Source: Sulfurovum riftiae
GTDB lineage: Bacteria > Campylobacterota > Campylobacteria > Campylobacterales > Sulfurovaceae
NCBI RefSeq assembly: GCF_001595645.1
Contig: NZ_LNKT01000012.1
Location: 186,001-250,000, forward strand
Direction of reading: 5' to 3'
DNA length: 64,000 bases
The notes beneath the pieces were generated by a model. It was given only the letters and a program-made list of their open reading frames with translations. It was not told the DNA's origin and did no database searches. Within the stretch, counting starts at the first letter, position 1. Each line of letters begins with the position of its first letter. The translations under genes were made by a program, and so were the position numbers. Shown here in pieces: positions 1 through 8,283 of the stretch.

Positions 1-397
1 GTGGGTGTTCAGCACCAGCATATATTTTCAGCTTTTTGAGCATTTGTCTACCAAGAGTCGTCTTTGGAAGCATACCTCTTACAGCAAGCTTGTAAAGTTT
101 CTCTGTATGGTTCTCAAGCATGTCTCCCAGTTTTTTACTTTTGGTTGAACCAAAGTAACCTGAGTGTGTGAAATACTCTTTGTCTTCAAGTTTGACACCT
201 GTGAATTTCGCTTTTTCAGCATTGATGATCACTACGTAATCACCACAGTCTACATTCGGTGTGAATGATGGCTTGTGTTTACCTCTGAGAAGTGTCGCTA
301 CTTCAGTCAGGATACGACCAAAAGTTTTACCTTCTGCATCGATCAAAACCCAGTCACGTGTAACTTCAGAAGGTTTTAGTACCTTTGTCATTTTCAT
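1..397 (-). CDS. rplM: 50S ribosomal protein L13, 3'-truncated by window edge
   Basis: The first 132 codons read as ribosomal protein L13, a large-subunit protein that binds 23S rRNA early in assembly. Typical L13 stretches are visible: the N-terminal [15 protein letters not shown], then [16 protein letters not shown] and [12 protein letters not shown]. The family is about 142 residues long, so only about 10 C-terminal codons are missing beyond base 1. The start at 397 is preceded by AAGGAA seven bases upstream; a second in-frame ATG two codons later is less well spaced. rpsI (S9) is expected next, outside the window. A TACAAT -10 hexamer at 442-447 fits its own promoter. Identification is certain. 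Confidence 0.97.
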   Translation of the reverse strand, partial: MKMTKVLKPSEVTRDWVLIDAEGKTFGRILTEVATLLRGKHKPSFTPNVDCGDYVVIINAEKAKFTGVKLEDKEYFTHSGYFGSTKSKKLGDMLENHTEKLYKLAVRGMLPKTTLGRQMLKKLKIYAGAEHP

Positions 398-441
398 GAT
401 TTTTCCTTATTTTTTTTCGGCTTTCGCTTATTTGTGGACGG

Positions 442-447
442 ATTGTA
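442..447 (-). promoter_or_regulatory. -10 element of the rplM promoter
   Basis: Reading the minus strand, TACAAT lies 44 nt before the rplM start codon, in the 83-bp gap between addA and rplM. No clear -35 box is seen, as is usual for sigma-70 promoters of Campylobacterota. The gap also holds an AT-rich inverted repeat (454-463 with 485-494) that overlaps the addA stop codon. Confidence 0.5.
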
Positions 448-480
448 CCCACTTAAACTTAAAATTTATTTAAATTCAGT

Positions 481-3216
481 TTAATTTAAGTTTACTGTCT
501 CAATTCCCTGTTCAAGCAGATAGACAAGCATACCCTCGGTAGGTTTTTCCGTGATACTCTCGATCGCCTTCTGATAGTGATGCACCTGTGCCTGATGTTT
601 GAGAAAATACTTTTTCGAACTCTTGTAGTCGATGACCAGCATATGGTCCTCATAGGCCAAAAGCAGATCGATCTGTTTCAGTTCGCCTTCAAAGCTTAGA
701 GACTGTTCCTTCATGATCTGTGCATTTTTCAGCAGTTTTTGAAATCTTTCATCCTCAATCAGCTCTCTTACACGTTTTTCTATCTCCTGAAGGCCCACCT
801 TTCCGACAAGCTGGCCGTAACGGTTCCGTACGGAGACCATCGCATTTTGCAGACTTTTTTCATCGAAGCTTCCCATGATCTCCAGAGTATAATGCAGTGC
901 TGTACCGAAAAGAATCGCGGCAAGATCCTTCTCCTCGTCATTCTCATGTTCTGTGATCTCCTGCGTACCGTAATCTGAGATCGTTATGCTGCTGTCTATG
1001 CCTTCGACAGGCTCAGGCACCGATCCAGAAGTCATAGGCTGAGCCTGTCGAAGCCTCCCTATGGACATCGGTACCATACCGATCTCATCGAAGATGGATG
1101 CTTCAGGTTTTTTGATAACGATCAGACCTTCTACCGCACGTGTCAGTGCCACATAGAGTACATTTTTTCTGTCTTTGAGTGCAGAGGCTTTTCTCTCTTC
1201 CATGATCCGGGCATAGTTTTCGTCAAAATGTTCCCTGTTCTGTGTCCGGTAGAGTATCTGGTCAATGACCAGTTCATCGTTGTAATGGAAAATCAGCGGT
1301 GCCTTGTCACTGTTGGGTCGTGTAAGCTTGTCCAGCAGTATCACATACTCGAACTCCAGTCCTTTTGATCCGTGTATCGTCATGATCCTCGCACCATGGA
1401 TGGAGTGTGCCGCTACAGAAATGCTGGAGGTACCGAACTCTTCCAGAAAGGTAGGCATGTCGGAAAACCCGGAAGCGAACTCCAGGAGTTTGAGCAGATT
1501 GCGATCGTTGTCAAAGTAGCCGAATTCACGTATGAGTCTGTCGACGACCTGCAGCGGGCTCATAAATACGGAGAACCAGGAGAGGTCGATCTCTGCGAAC
1601 GTTTTACCGACATTCTGCAGCATCGCTTCGGCATCGATCTTCTCTCCTGAGAAGAGATAAGAGACCATGGAGACAAGTGCGGCAACTTTCGGTACGTTCT
1701 TCAGAGAACTGGAGGTTTTCAACAGGGTGGCTATACCTGCCTTCGCACATGCCTCCTGCAGCGTCTGCCCGTCTTTGTTCGTACTGACCAGAAATGCAAT
1801 ATCATCTACATTCACACCCAGGTCCAGAAGACGCTGTGCCTGCGCTACAGCATCCTCAATGACCTCTTCGGAGTCGAAGACCTCCACATACCCCTCATGG
1901 GCGTCTACTTTGCTTTTTTGGGCGACATATCCCTCCATTTTTCCTTCGAACCACAGGTTTACCTGTTCTACGACATGTCTGCTGCTTCGGTAGTTGGTAT
2001 CCATCTGTTCCACTTCTATGCCATGTGTCTGGGCCACCCACTCAAAAAGCTCTTCAACACCGCCCCTGAAACGGTACAGTGACTGTTTGGTATCTCCCAC
2101 ATAGAAGAAAGATTTGAAATCACTCTGTCCCTGACCGGCAAAGATCTCCTCAATCAGCGGTTCAAGAAGCTTGTACTGTAATGTCGAGGTATCCTGGAAT
2201 TCATCCAGCAGAATATGTTTGAACTTCGCATCGATCTTGAAATAGAGGAATTCCCGTGAAGGGATCTCCTTCAACAAGCGGTAGGTAAAATAGGTCAGGT
2301 CATCAAAGGTCAGTACCCCTGAATGAATGGCATTGGTAATTATTGCATTCCTGTAGTAGTCATAGATCTTGAAGATATGGTGCAGCACGATCATCTCTCT
2401 GGCTTTCGCCCAGAGTGCAAGTCTCTGTTTCAATGCCGCATAGACCGCTTCGATCTCTGTATTGGCCACTTTTTTGTACCAGGAATGTTCCCCAAGGGTC
2501 TCTTTTTCAAAGAGTTTTTTGCCAAAAAGCTCTTTGGTACTCTTCGTGTCGAATTGCTTCAGGCAGCGGTCCGGGGCATCCGTGTTCTGAAGTACTTTGA
2601 GCATCTCCAGACGCAAGATTTCGCATGCTTCTTCCTCTTTGTTCACAGAGAGGGTCACTTCAGACTGTTCCGGCAAAAGCGGGTCGACCTTGTAGAAGTG
2701 CTGCATCAGTTCAAATATCTTTCTGAAACGCTTGTCTTCAATATCCATCGCCAGCTTCACAAGGGAAGGAATCAGGCCGTGGGCATCCACTTCATCCAGA
2801 AAATGTTTCTCCAGCGTCTCTTCCGGCTGCTCCTTGGTCACGAAGTCAGGTTCAAGCCCCAGCTCCAGCGAAGCGGAACGCAGGATCATCGAAAAAAAAC
2901 TGTCAAGGGTCACGATATAGGCAGTGGAAGAGAGGAACCTTTTGAGTACCTCAGGCTGCTTTTGGAAAAGTACTTCCCTGCTCATTCCCGTCTCTGCCAC
3001 GATCGCATCCAGAAAGGCTTCGTTCTCTCCCAGATGACGCAGCGAATCCACTACCCTCTGCTGCATCTCTGCTGCAGCCTTGTTGGTGAAAGTTGCTGCC
3101 AGTATGCTGCCGGGAGATTCTCCCATGAAGAGCAGTGAAATGTAGCGTACTGAAAGCGCAAAGGTCTTTCCGCTGCCTGCCGAGGCCGAATAGGCCAGAA
3201 ACTGTTTAAAACTCAT
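481..3216 (-). CDS. addA: AddA-like UvrD/RecB-family helicase-nuclease
   Basis: This is an ATP-dependent superfamily 1 helicase with a C-terminal RecB-type nuclease. With AddB it should process double-strand breaks for RecA loading. Walker A is ASAGSGKT at residues 11-18. FTNKAAAEM, the Walker B region LLDEFQDTS, GDTKQSLYRFRG, MTIHGSKGLEF and YVALTRA follow in the order of UvrD helicase motifs. The nuclease residues are in QIDLLLAYED and VIDYKSS near the C-terminus. The start at 3216 is chosen because its ATG forms an ATGA overlap with the addB stop, implying translational coupling; the longer frame from 3237 lies inside addB. At 911 residues it is compact compared with Firmicutes AddA. Around residues 722-738 it contains an in-frame palindromic repeat (1002-1053). 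Confidence 0.9.
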   Translation of the reverse strand: MSFKQFLAYSASAGSGKTFALSVRYISLLFMGESPGSILAATFTNKAAAEMQQRVVDSLRHLGENEAFLDAIVAETGMSREVLFQKQPEVLKRFLSSTAYIVTLDSFFSMILRSASLELGLEPDFVTKEQPEETLEKHFLDEVDAHGLIPSLVKLAMDIEDKRFRKIFELMQHFYKVDPLLPEQSEVTLSVNKEEEACEILRLEMLKVLQNTDAPDRCLKQFDTKSTKELFGKKLFEKETLGEHSWYKKVANTEIEAVYAALKQRLALWAKAREMIVLHHIFKIYDYYRNAIITNAIHSGVLTFDDLTYFTYRLLKEIPSREFLYFKIDAKFKHILLDEFQDTSTLQYKLLEPLIEEIFAGQGQSDFKSFFYVGDTKQSLYRFRGGVEELFEWVAQTHGIEVEQMDTNYRSSRHVVEQVNLWFEGKMEGYVAQKSKVDAHEGYVEVFDSEEVIEDAVAQAQRLLDLGVNVDDIAFLVSTNKDGQTLQEACAKAGIATLLKTSSSLKNVPKVAALVSMVSYLFSGEKIDAEAMLQNVGKTFAEIDLSWFSVFMSPLQVVDRLIREFGYFDNDRNLLKLLEFASGFSDMPTFLEEFGTSSISVAAHSIHGARIMTIHGSKGLEFEYVILLDKLTRPNSDKAPLIFHYNDELVIDQILYRTQNREHFDENYARIMEERKASALKDRKNVLYVALTRAVEGLIVIKKPEASIFDEIGMVPMSIGRLRQAQPMTSGSVPEPVEGIDSSITISDYGTQEITEHENDEEKDLAAILFGTALHYTLEIMGSFDEKSLQNAMVSVRNRYGQLVGKVGLQEIEKRVRELIEDERFQKLLKNAQIMKEQSLSFEGELKQIDLLLAYEDHMLVIDYKSSKKYFLKHQAQVHHYQKAIESITEKPTEGMLVYLLEQGIETVNLN
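1002..1053. repeat. Palindromic repeat inserted in frame in addA
   Basis: CTTCGACAGGCTCAG at 1002-1016 is repeated as a perfect 15-bp inverted copy at 1039-1053, with a 22-nt loop. The minus-strand translation gives the residues LRQAQP and VPEPVEG, the familiar peptide signature of this palindrome when it falls in coding DNA. The addA frame is kept open across it. The repeat lies in a non-catalytic linker between the helicase motifs and the nuclease domain. Confidence 0.85.
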
Positions 3217-5543
3217 ACGTACTCCCCTCTTCCACACATCAATGCGAATTCACAGTAGGTACATTTTTGAAGATCCTCACATTTTTCTGCCGCAAAAAAC
3301 TTTGTCTGCTTCAGTTCGACGATATGTTCGTCCAAAAGCGCCTTTCTCTCTTCAAGCAGCGTGACCTGCTGCTTCTCACCATTCTCCAGTATCTTGACAA
3401 AAGCCAGAGAAATATTCTGATACCTCTCCTGAAGCAGTTGATGGTAGATACTCATCTGAAAATCGCTTATCTTTTCCGGATTGAGTTTTTTAGGCTCCTT
3501 CTCGACCTTTCCGCTCTTGTAGTCAAGTACCAGTGTTTCGGTCGCATTCTGGTCGATACGGTCAATACGGCCTTTGAACTTCAACCCGCCGATCTCACCC
3601 ATCACCTCCACTTCTCTCTCTGCCACTTTCCAGTCCGCATTGAAATGCGCGATCTCTTTTGCCACAAAGCCTTTGAGTTTCTCTCTCCAGAGCAGTTTCC
3701 GGTAACGGCTTTTTGCATCTTCCTGGGGCAGCAGGCTCTCCATCAATCCGTGCAGTCTCTTTGTCAGCTCCTCTTCTGTCTCATACCGATCCCGATTCTT
3801 ATAGAGCTGCTCCAGAAGCATATGCAGGAAAGCACCCTCATTGAGTTCATCCTCCTCTTTCGCCTGGATCTTGCGGATATACCGATAGTAGTATTTCCGT
3901 TTACACTCAAGCCAGCTCTTCAGTCTTGACGCTGACCAGGTCTGTGCAAATGCATCGAAATTCTCGACCTTTGGATCTTCCTCCTCTTTCAACTGCACAG
4001 GTTGTCCATAGAGCAGATGAGTCGGTGCTTTGACCTGCACGGCTTCCGGCAGTTTGAGTTCATAAAGGAACTTTGAAGGCAATCTGTTCTCCGAAGTGCT
4101 GTAAAGGATGACCGATGCATCTGCCTGCTGCAACAGACGGTTATAGTACTGTTTCTGCAGAGCTTCCCTGTCATTTCTTGTCGGCAGCCCCGCAAAGGCC
4201 CTGACCGTTGAGTTCAGGAACATGTCTTTACTGGAAGATGCCGGGACGATCCCTTCGTTGAAATCAACGATCACCACACCCCGGAAAGAGACACCCCTTG
4301 TCTCCAGTACACCCATAACGGTCACTTTACCCCCGCGTACATCATCAAGTGTGATCTTGGAAAGGCTTTTAAGCCACAGATAGAGCCACTCTCGATGGGT
4401 AAATCTCTCTTCTTTGAAAAGTGTCAGAAAATGATGCTGTTTCTCCTTTACCTCTTCATGCTTTTCCGTATCGAGAAGTGCCAGCTCCTGAAGTATTTCG
4501 AAAAATCCCTCCGCACGGACCTCTTCTGCAAGATTCAGATGATCGATCTCTTCTCTGGAAAGGCCGTATCGTTCCATCAGTTCGATACTCTCTCTATCGT
4601 GCCTCTGCAGATAGCCATACAGTGCTTCTTGCAGTTTATAGATACGTCCGTTGCTATAATCGTATCCCATGGCAAAATTGAGGTTGTTCTGTGTATCGAA
4701 GAGCATGAAATGTTCTTTGAATCCTTCATCAGGCAAGATGAGGACGATCTCCTCCGGGTCAATGCCCGAACGTACCATCTCTTCGATCTTGACAAAAGAC
4801 AGGGCTATCTGTTCATCCCTCTCTTCCACACTGTAGACTGATGCTTCAATCTTCATATCGTTCGGAATATCTCTGAGCAAACGCTTGGCACCAAGGTCGA
4901 AACTGACCTCCCGGTCTTCTTTCAGCAGGATACCGCATGTTTCAAAGCGCTCCAGCATTTTCTGGTTGAACATACTTGTACTGTAATGGATGATCAGTCT
5001 GGTATGCTCCGCCACCTTTTGGAGCAGTTCAAGTTCAAAACGACTCAGGTATCCTTCAAGATAAATATCAATCTGTTCATATCCTTGGATAAAGCCCTCA
5101 TTCAAAGTGTAACTTTCGGGAATAAAGGTCCTGTCTGTCAAGCCTTTCTCATCAAGCAGTTCTTTATAGCGTATGCGAAGCTGTTCAAGTACTTCAAGAT
5201 GCTTATCGAACTCGGCATAGGGGTCAGCCTGCATCAATGTTTCAAAATCCACATGCTCCGCTGACAATTCTTCGAAAAATTTGAAAAGTGCTTCGCTTTT
5301 GGTAAAAAAACGCACCAGGTCACGATCGACCTTGAGCAGGGAGAATGCTTCGAATCTTGAAGCTTCCCTGAGAAAAAGAATACGCTGAAGCGGATCGATC
5401 TGTGTACGGTCTTCTATAAGTACTGCGCGTTTTTCAAATTCATCCATACGCATCAGTGTAGGCAGGAATCCTTCACTGTTTTTAAGTGACTGGCTGATGG
5501 TCCGAAGTGCTCTTGAAGTGGGATAAATATGTAACTGATTCAT
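3213..5543 (-). CDS. addB: AddB-like PD-(D/E)XK nuclease, iron-sulfur type
   Basis: This is the partner of addA, 776 residues. The C-terminal nuclease domain shows LECKRKYYYRYI, then FKGRIDRID and LVLDYKSG, the Asp and Lys of the PD-(D/E)XK core. It ends in CTYCEFALMC. The Cys of LEC plus the three C-terminal cysteines give the four-cysteine iron-sulfur clamp known from AddB-type nucleases. The N-terminal half resembles an inactivated helicase and has no Walker A. It precedes addA with a 4-bp ATGA overlap. No Shine-Dalgarno precedes the ATG, and a TATACT hexamer sits seven bases upstream, so the message may be leaderless. Confidence 0.85.
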   Translation of the reverse strand: MNQLHIYPTSRALRTISQSLKNSEGFLPTLMRMDEFEKRAVLIEDRTQIDPLQRILFLREASRFEAFSLLKVDRDLVRFFTKSEALFKFFEELSAEHVDFETLMQADPYAEFDKHLEVLEQLRIRYKELLDEKGLTDRTFIPESYTLNEGFIQGYEQIDIYLEGYLSRFELELLQKVAEHTRLIIHYSTSMFNQKMLERFETCGILLKEDREVSFDLGAKRLLRDIPNDMKIEASVYSVEERDEQIALSFVKIEEMVRSGIDPEEIVLILPDEGFKEHFMLFDTQNNLNFAMGYDYSNGRIYKLQEALYGYLQRHDRESIELMERYGLSREEIDHLNLAEEVRAEGFFEILQELALLDTEKHEEVKEKQHHFLTLFKEERFTHREWLYLWLKSLSKITLDDVRGGKVTVMGVLETRGVSFRGVVIVDFNEGIVPASSSKDMFLNSTVRAFAGLPTRNDREALQKQYYNRLLQQADASVILYSTSENRLPSKFLYELKLPEAVQVKAPTHLLYGQPVQLKEEEDPKVENFDAFAQTWSASRLKSWLECKRKYYYRYIRKIQAKEEDELNEGAFLHMLLEQLYKNRDRYETEEELTKRLHGLMESLLPQEDAKSRYRKLLWREKLKGFVAKEIAHFNADWKVAEREVEVMGEIGGLKFKGRIDRIDQNATETLVLDYKSGKVEKEPKKLNPEKISDFQMSIYHQLLQERYQNISLAFVKILENGEKQQVTLLEERKALLDEHIVELKQTKFFAAEKCEDLQKCTYCEFALMCGRGEYV

Positions 5544-5550
5544 AAAAGAG

Positions 5551-5556
5551 AGTATA
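5551..5556 (-). promoter_or_regulatory. -10 element of addB, predicted leaderless start
   Basis: Minus-strand TATACT is followed by CTCTTTT and then the addB ATG. A transcription start about seven bases after the hexamer would coincide with the start codon. No purine-rich ribosome binding site is present. Confidence 0.45.
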
Positions 5557-5584
5557 TCACAGTGTCTCTATGAAGAGAGGAAAT

Positions 5585-5635
5585 CTGTCAAATTGACAGA
5601 GAAAGTTTACCTGGATGACGGGAAGCTCCCGTCAT
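5585..5635 (-). terminator. Two hairpins after the cbb3 operon
   Basis: On the minus strand, six bases past the FixH-like stop codon, ATGACGGGA pairs with TCCCGTCAT around a 3-nt loop (5615-5635). A second hairpin, CTGTCAA with TTGACAG, lies at 5585-5599. They occupy the gap before addB, which is transcribed in the same direction. There is no good T-tract, so intrinsic termination is likely but not certain. Confidence 0.45.
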
Positions 5636-5641
5636 ACTTGT

Positions 5642-6196
5642 CTATTCAGGTTTCAAGTAGGCAGGTATATCGGAATATCCGACTGCCTTGCCTATCTTGG
5701 CTCTCAAACGAAGAATATATCGTCCCGGTTTCTCTATGGAGACCTTGACCCTGTACTTCCCGTCAGAGAAAGGAATTGTATCGATTATGACATCATCCTT
5801 TTTGGTATGGGGACGTGTCAAAAGAAAACTCACATTGGCATCGGAGACAGGCATACTGCTTCGGTCTGCAACAGTATAGGTGAAACTGTTCTCTCCCTTG
5901 TGAAGTTTGACCTGCTCTTTGAGCTGTCTGTGCTGTATCTCGTTCTTTTTGACCGGCAGCATCTCCACATCCGATATGGTGATAGTATACACTTTATCAA
6001 AAGCCCTCTTCTTTGCAAGAATTTCATTGATGTTGTAATCGGCTGTCTGATACTTCATCATATACTCATTCTCTTCCTGTACAGGTACGGAAGAAGCCGA
6101 CTTGACCGTCCAGTAGCCCAGAGTGATCCCTACCATCAAAAAGCCCAGGATCATGTGGGGCCAGTAGGTCTTCTCTTTGTTATTCTCTTTTGCCAT
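5642..6196 (-). CDS. FixH-family membrane protein of the cbb3 operon
   Basis: This 184-residue protein has one N-terminal membrane segment (MILGFLMVGITLGYW) followed by a periplasmic beta-rich domain. MMKYQTADYNINEILAKKR resembles the conserved segment after the membrane helix in FixH/CcoH proteins, which act in assembly and stability of cbb3 oxidase. The C-terminal part (DGKYRVKVSIEKPGRYILRL) looks like an immunoglobulin-like sandwich. It is the last gene of the cco operon and overlaps the preceding gene by 17 bp. The family assignment rests on pattern and context. Whether it acts as CcoH or as an accessory copper or assembly factor cannot be told. Confidence 0.7.
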   Translation of the reverse strand: MAKENNKEKTYWPHMILGFLMVGITLGYWTVKSASSVPVQEENEYMMKYQTADYNINEILAKKRAFDKVYTITISDVEMLPVKKNEIQHRQLKEQVKLHKGENSFTYTVADRSSMPVSDANVSFLLTRPHTKKDDVIIDTIPFSDGKYRVKVSIEKPGRYILRLRAKIGKAVGYSDIPAYLKPE

Positions 6197-6812
6197 GTTT
6201 TATCCTCATAAATATCGGTCTGAATATGAACATCCAGAAGACAAGTATCGCACCGATGATCACGATGACCTGCAATACGCCAATGATCGTACGTGTCTCA
6301 TTGGGCAGTGTCTTTGTCAGCTCGATATTTTTGCTTTGGGCAATCTGGTCAGCCAGTTCCGAGAACCCCTGTACCACACCGATATTGTATTTGTCTTCTT
6401 TGGTATTCTTGTCTTTTGCTGCGATCACATCGATCGTTGCATCCATTACATCACCTTTGTCATAGAGTGCCGCGATCTCCTGGCTTGAAGGAAGTATCGC
6501 GACGCGTCCCATCTGCTTGGACTTCTCTGTGATCAGTGCATTGGGTGCAAATATCAGCATTACATAGGGCTTGCTTATGTTGGCTTCATACTTCTTACTG
6601 TATGCAACAAGATTGAATCTTTCGGGAAAGTGTTCGTTCGTTGCGACCACATAACCGTTGATACCTGTTTTCTGCAGCAGTTCATCTGCCATCTCTTCAA
6701 TCAGTTTTGAAGCTTCAGGGTTTAGAATGTCGTCTTTGAGAATATGCGTTGCATTGAGAAGAAGTGGAAGTAACAAAGCAAGCAAGGCGAACCTCACTTG
6801 AACTTTGAACAT
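6180..6812 (-). CDS. Exported TPM-domain-like protein with C-terminal membrane anchor
   Basis: 210 residues with an N-terminal signal peptide (LALLALLLPLLLNA), a periplasmic domain and a C-terminal transmembrane helix (about 175-198) followed by a basic tail. The order of segments (KLIEEMADELLQKTGINGYVVAT, then AYSKKYEANISKPYVMLIFAPN) resembles TPM/YgcG domains, but I am not certain of the family. It is translated five bases after the 33-codon ORF and overlaps the FixH-like gene, so it belongs to the cbb3 operon. It may help assemble or maintain the oxidase; its function is not known. Confidence 0.6.
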   Translation of the reverse strand: MFKVQVRFALLALLLPLLLNATHILKDDILNPEASKLIEEMADELLQKTGINGYVVATNEHFPERFNLVAYSKKYEANISKPYVMLIFAPNALITEKSKQMGRVAILPSSQEIAALYDKGDVMDATIDVIAAKDKNTKEDKYNIGVVQGFSELADQIAQSKNIELTKTLPNETRTIIGVLQVIVIIGAILVFWMFIFRPIFMRIKHGKRE

Positions 6813-6816
6813 ATAT

Positions 6817-6918
6817 TTATCCTATAAACAGGTGGTTTGGAGTCAATACTGCCCAAGCAGTATAGATAGCGGTAATCACCATTCCCCAACCAAGTACTTT
6901 ATCCATAATTGTAATCAT
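6817..6918 (-). CDS. 33-residue single-pass membrane protein in the cbb3 operon
   Basis: This short frame starts at ATG 6918, preceded by AAAGGATAAAAA, a strong ribosome binding site at good spacing. It encodes 33 residues with one hydrophobic helix (VLGWGMVITAIYTAWAVL) and ends MITIMDK...NHLFIG. It fills the gap between DUF4006 and the TPM-like gene, and its own 3' end (GGATAA) supplies the next ribosome binding site. Small single-helix subunits such as CcoM are known in other cbb3 oxidases; that parallel is inference. I know no named family for this one. Confidence 0.65.
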   Translation of the reverse strand: MITIMDKVLGWGMVITAIYTAWAVLTPNHLFIG

Positions 6919-6935
6919 TTTTTATCCTTTATGAA

Positions 6936-7166
6936 TTACTTAGCATCTTTGAATGCGAAATTCGCATTGTCTTTGCTGATCATCTTCACGTTGTCCAAAT
7001 TGCTTGTAATAGGCGTTGGATCGTAAGGATTTGTTGCTGATTTCTGCTGTACACCAAGTCCCCACACTGTGAGGAAAACAAGGATACTCAAAAGAAGTAC
7101 CGTTGCGATCAGCATACCTGTAACACCGTGTATACCAAATACACCTCTGTTTGTATTTTCTGCCAT
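6936..7166 (-). CDS. DUF4006 family protein
   Basis: A 76-residue protein with one membrane helix (MLIATVLLLSILVFLTVWGLGV) after a short N-terminus (NRGVFGIHGVTG). It matches my memory of DUF4006, a small family found in Campylobacterota directly downstream of ccoP. The C-terminal 40 residues are polar and probably periplasmic. It starts 9 bp after ccoP. Its function is unknown; operon position suggests a subunit or assembly factor of cbb3 oxidase. Confidence 0.75.
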   Translation of the reverse strand: MAENTNRGVFGIHGVTGMLIATVLLLSILVFLTVWGLGVQQKSATNPYDPTPITSNLDNVKMISKDNANFAFKDAK

Positions 7167-7175
7167 TTTAACTCC

Positions 7176-8063
7176 TTACTTTGACAAAGACTGAATATAG
7201 ACAGCCAATGCTTTCTGCTGAACCGGTGTGAGCATAGTCTTGAAAGAAGGCATTCTTCCAATCTTACCTTTCTTACCATGTTCTATCACATGACTTACCA
7301 ATGTATTGTCATACGCTGCAAGGTTCGGAGCCATACCGTTCATACCTTTACCGTCAGGACCGTGACAAGATGCACATGCTGCAAATGCTGCAGGCTGCTC
7401 ACCCTTCATACCGCCGGCAATGTATGCTGCGATATCTTCAGCATCTTTACCCTGTGCCATCATTGGAGGCATCGCACCCATCTGGTAACCAAGCTGGTTC
7501 GAACCGTTCTTGATTGTGTAAAGAACCTGCTCTTTACTCATTCTGCTACCGAAGTCCTGTGCTTTACCTGAAAGTCCGTCACCTGTTGTACCGTGACATG
7601 GTGCACACTGTACGAGGAATACGGATTCACCCATCTCCTGAAGCGTTGCCGCATCAGCATTTTTGTGTGTTTCTTCGAACTTCTGGTTATATGCTTTAAC
7701 CTCTTCGTTCCACTGTCCGATCTGACTGAAAGCATTTACCGGATACCCCATTGTCCAGTACCAGAGTGCCCAGATAAGTGTACCGAGGAAAGAGAAAGCC
7801 CAACCGCTTGGAAGTTCATTCTTATATTCGCCGATACCGTCCCAGTTCTCGTCTGCAAGCTCACCGCTTGCTGTATCTGTTTTCATCTGGTTGATATATT
7901 TGATAGATACACCTACCGTCAATACTGCGATCGCTATAGCACCGATCATTGTAATCATGTTGATAGGATCACTCAGGTCAATGTTCATCGATTTGACTAC
8001 ATAGATCGTAGCACCGATAAGCACTGCTGCAAAGAGTAGACCTTTTGCCATTAATGCATTCAT
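7176..8063 (-). CDS. ccoP: cbb3-type cytochrome c oxidase diheme subunit III
   Basis: CcoP passes electrons from soluble cytochrome c to the CcoN-CcoO core. Two c-type heme motifs are present, CAPCH at residues 153-157 and CASCH at 230-234. Methionines in AMPPMM and GRMPSF fit as axial ligands. Hydrophobic segments lie near residues 8-24, 37-55 and 88-105. The length of 295 residues is normal. Its ATG overlaps the ccoQ stop by four bases (ATGA). Gene order N-O-Q-P is canonical. Confidence 0.97.
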   Translation of the reverse strand: MNALMAKGLLFAAVLIGATIYVVKSMNIDLSDPINMITMIGAIAIAVLTVGVSIKYINQMKTDTASGELADENWDGIGEYKNELPSGWAFSFLGTLIWALWYWTMGYPVNAFSQIGQWNEEVKAYNQKFEETHKNADAATLQEMGESVFLVQCAPCHGTTGDGLSGKAQDFGSRMSKEQVLYTIKNGSNQLGYQMGAMPPMMAQGKDAEDIAAYIAGGMKGEQPAAFAACASCHGPDGKGMNGMAPNLAAYDNTLVSHVIEHGKKGKIGRMPSFKTMLTPVQQKALAVYIQSLSK

Positions 8064-8278
8064 TTATTTCGCTCCTTTTTTTCGTCAGGAAGAGGATCAC
8101 TTGAATTCACAGGAGTACTGTCGATCTCGTCATCGAGCGCGATGTTCCCCAGTTTTTCGTAATCTTTCTCACCTTTTTTTTCACTTCTATAGAGGTACAC
8201 GATATACCCATATAACATCACTACCAAGAAAATGGTCATAAAGAAACTGGCATAGCCTTGAAGTTCTCTAATACCCAT
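8060..8278 (-). CDS. ccoQ: cbb3-type cytochrome oxidase small subunit
   Basis: 72 residues with a single membrane helix (FFMTIFLVVMLYGYIVYLY) followed by a charged cytoplasmic tail (RSEKKGEKDYEKLGN). The position between ccoO and ccoP, the size and the helix followed by RSEKKG-type basic residues identify CcoQ, which stabilises the oxidase complex. It is coupled to ccoP by a 4-bp overlap and starts five bases after ccoO. Confidence 0.88.
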   Translation of the reverse strand: MGIRELQGYASFFMTIFLVVMLYGYIVYLYRSEKKGEKDYEKLGNIALDDEIDSTPVNSSDPLPDEKKERNK

Positions 8279-8283
8279 TTAGT

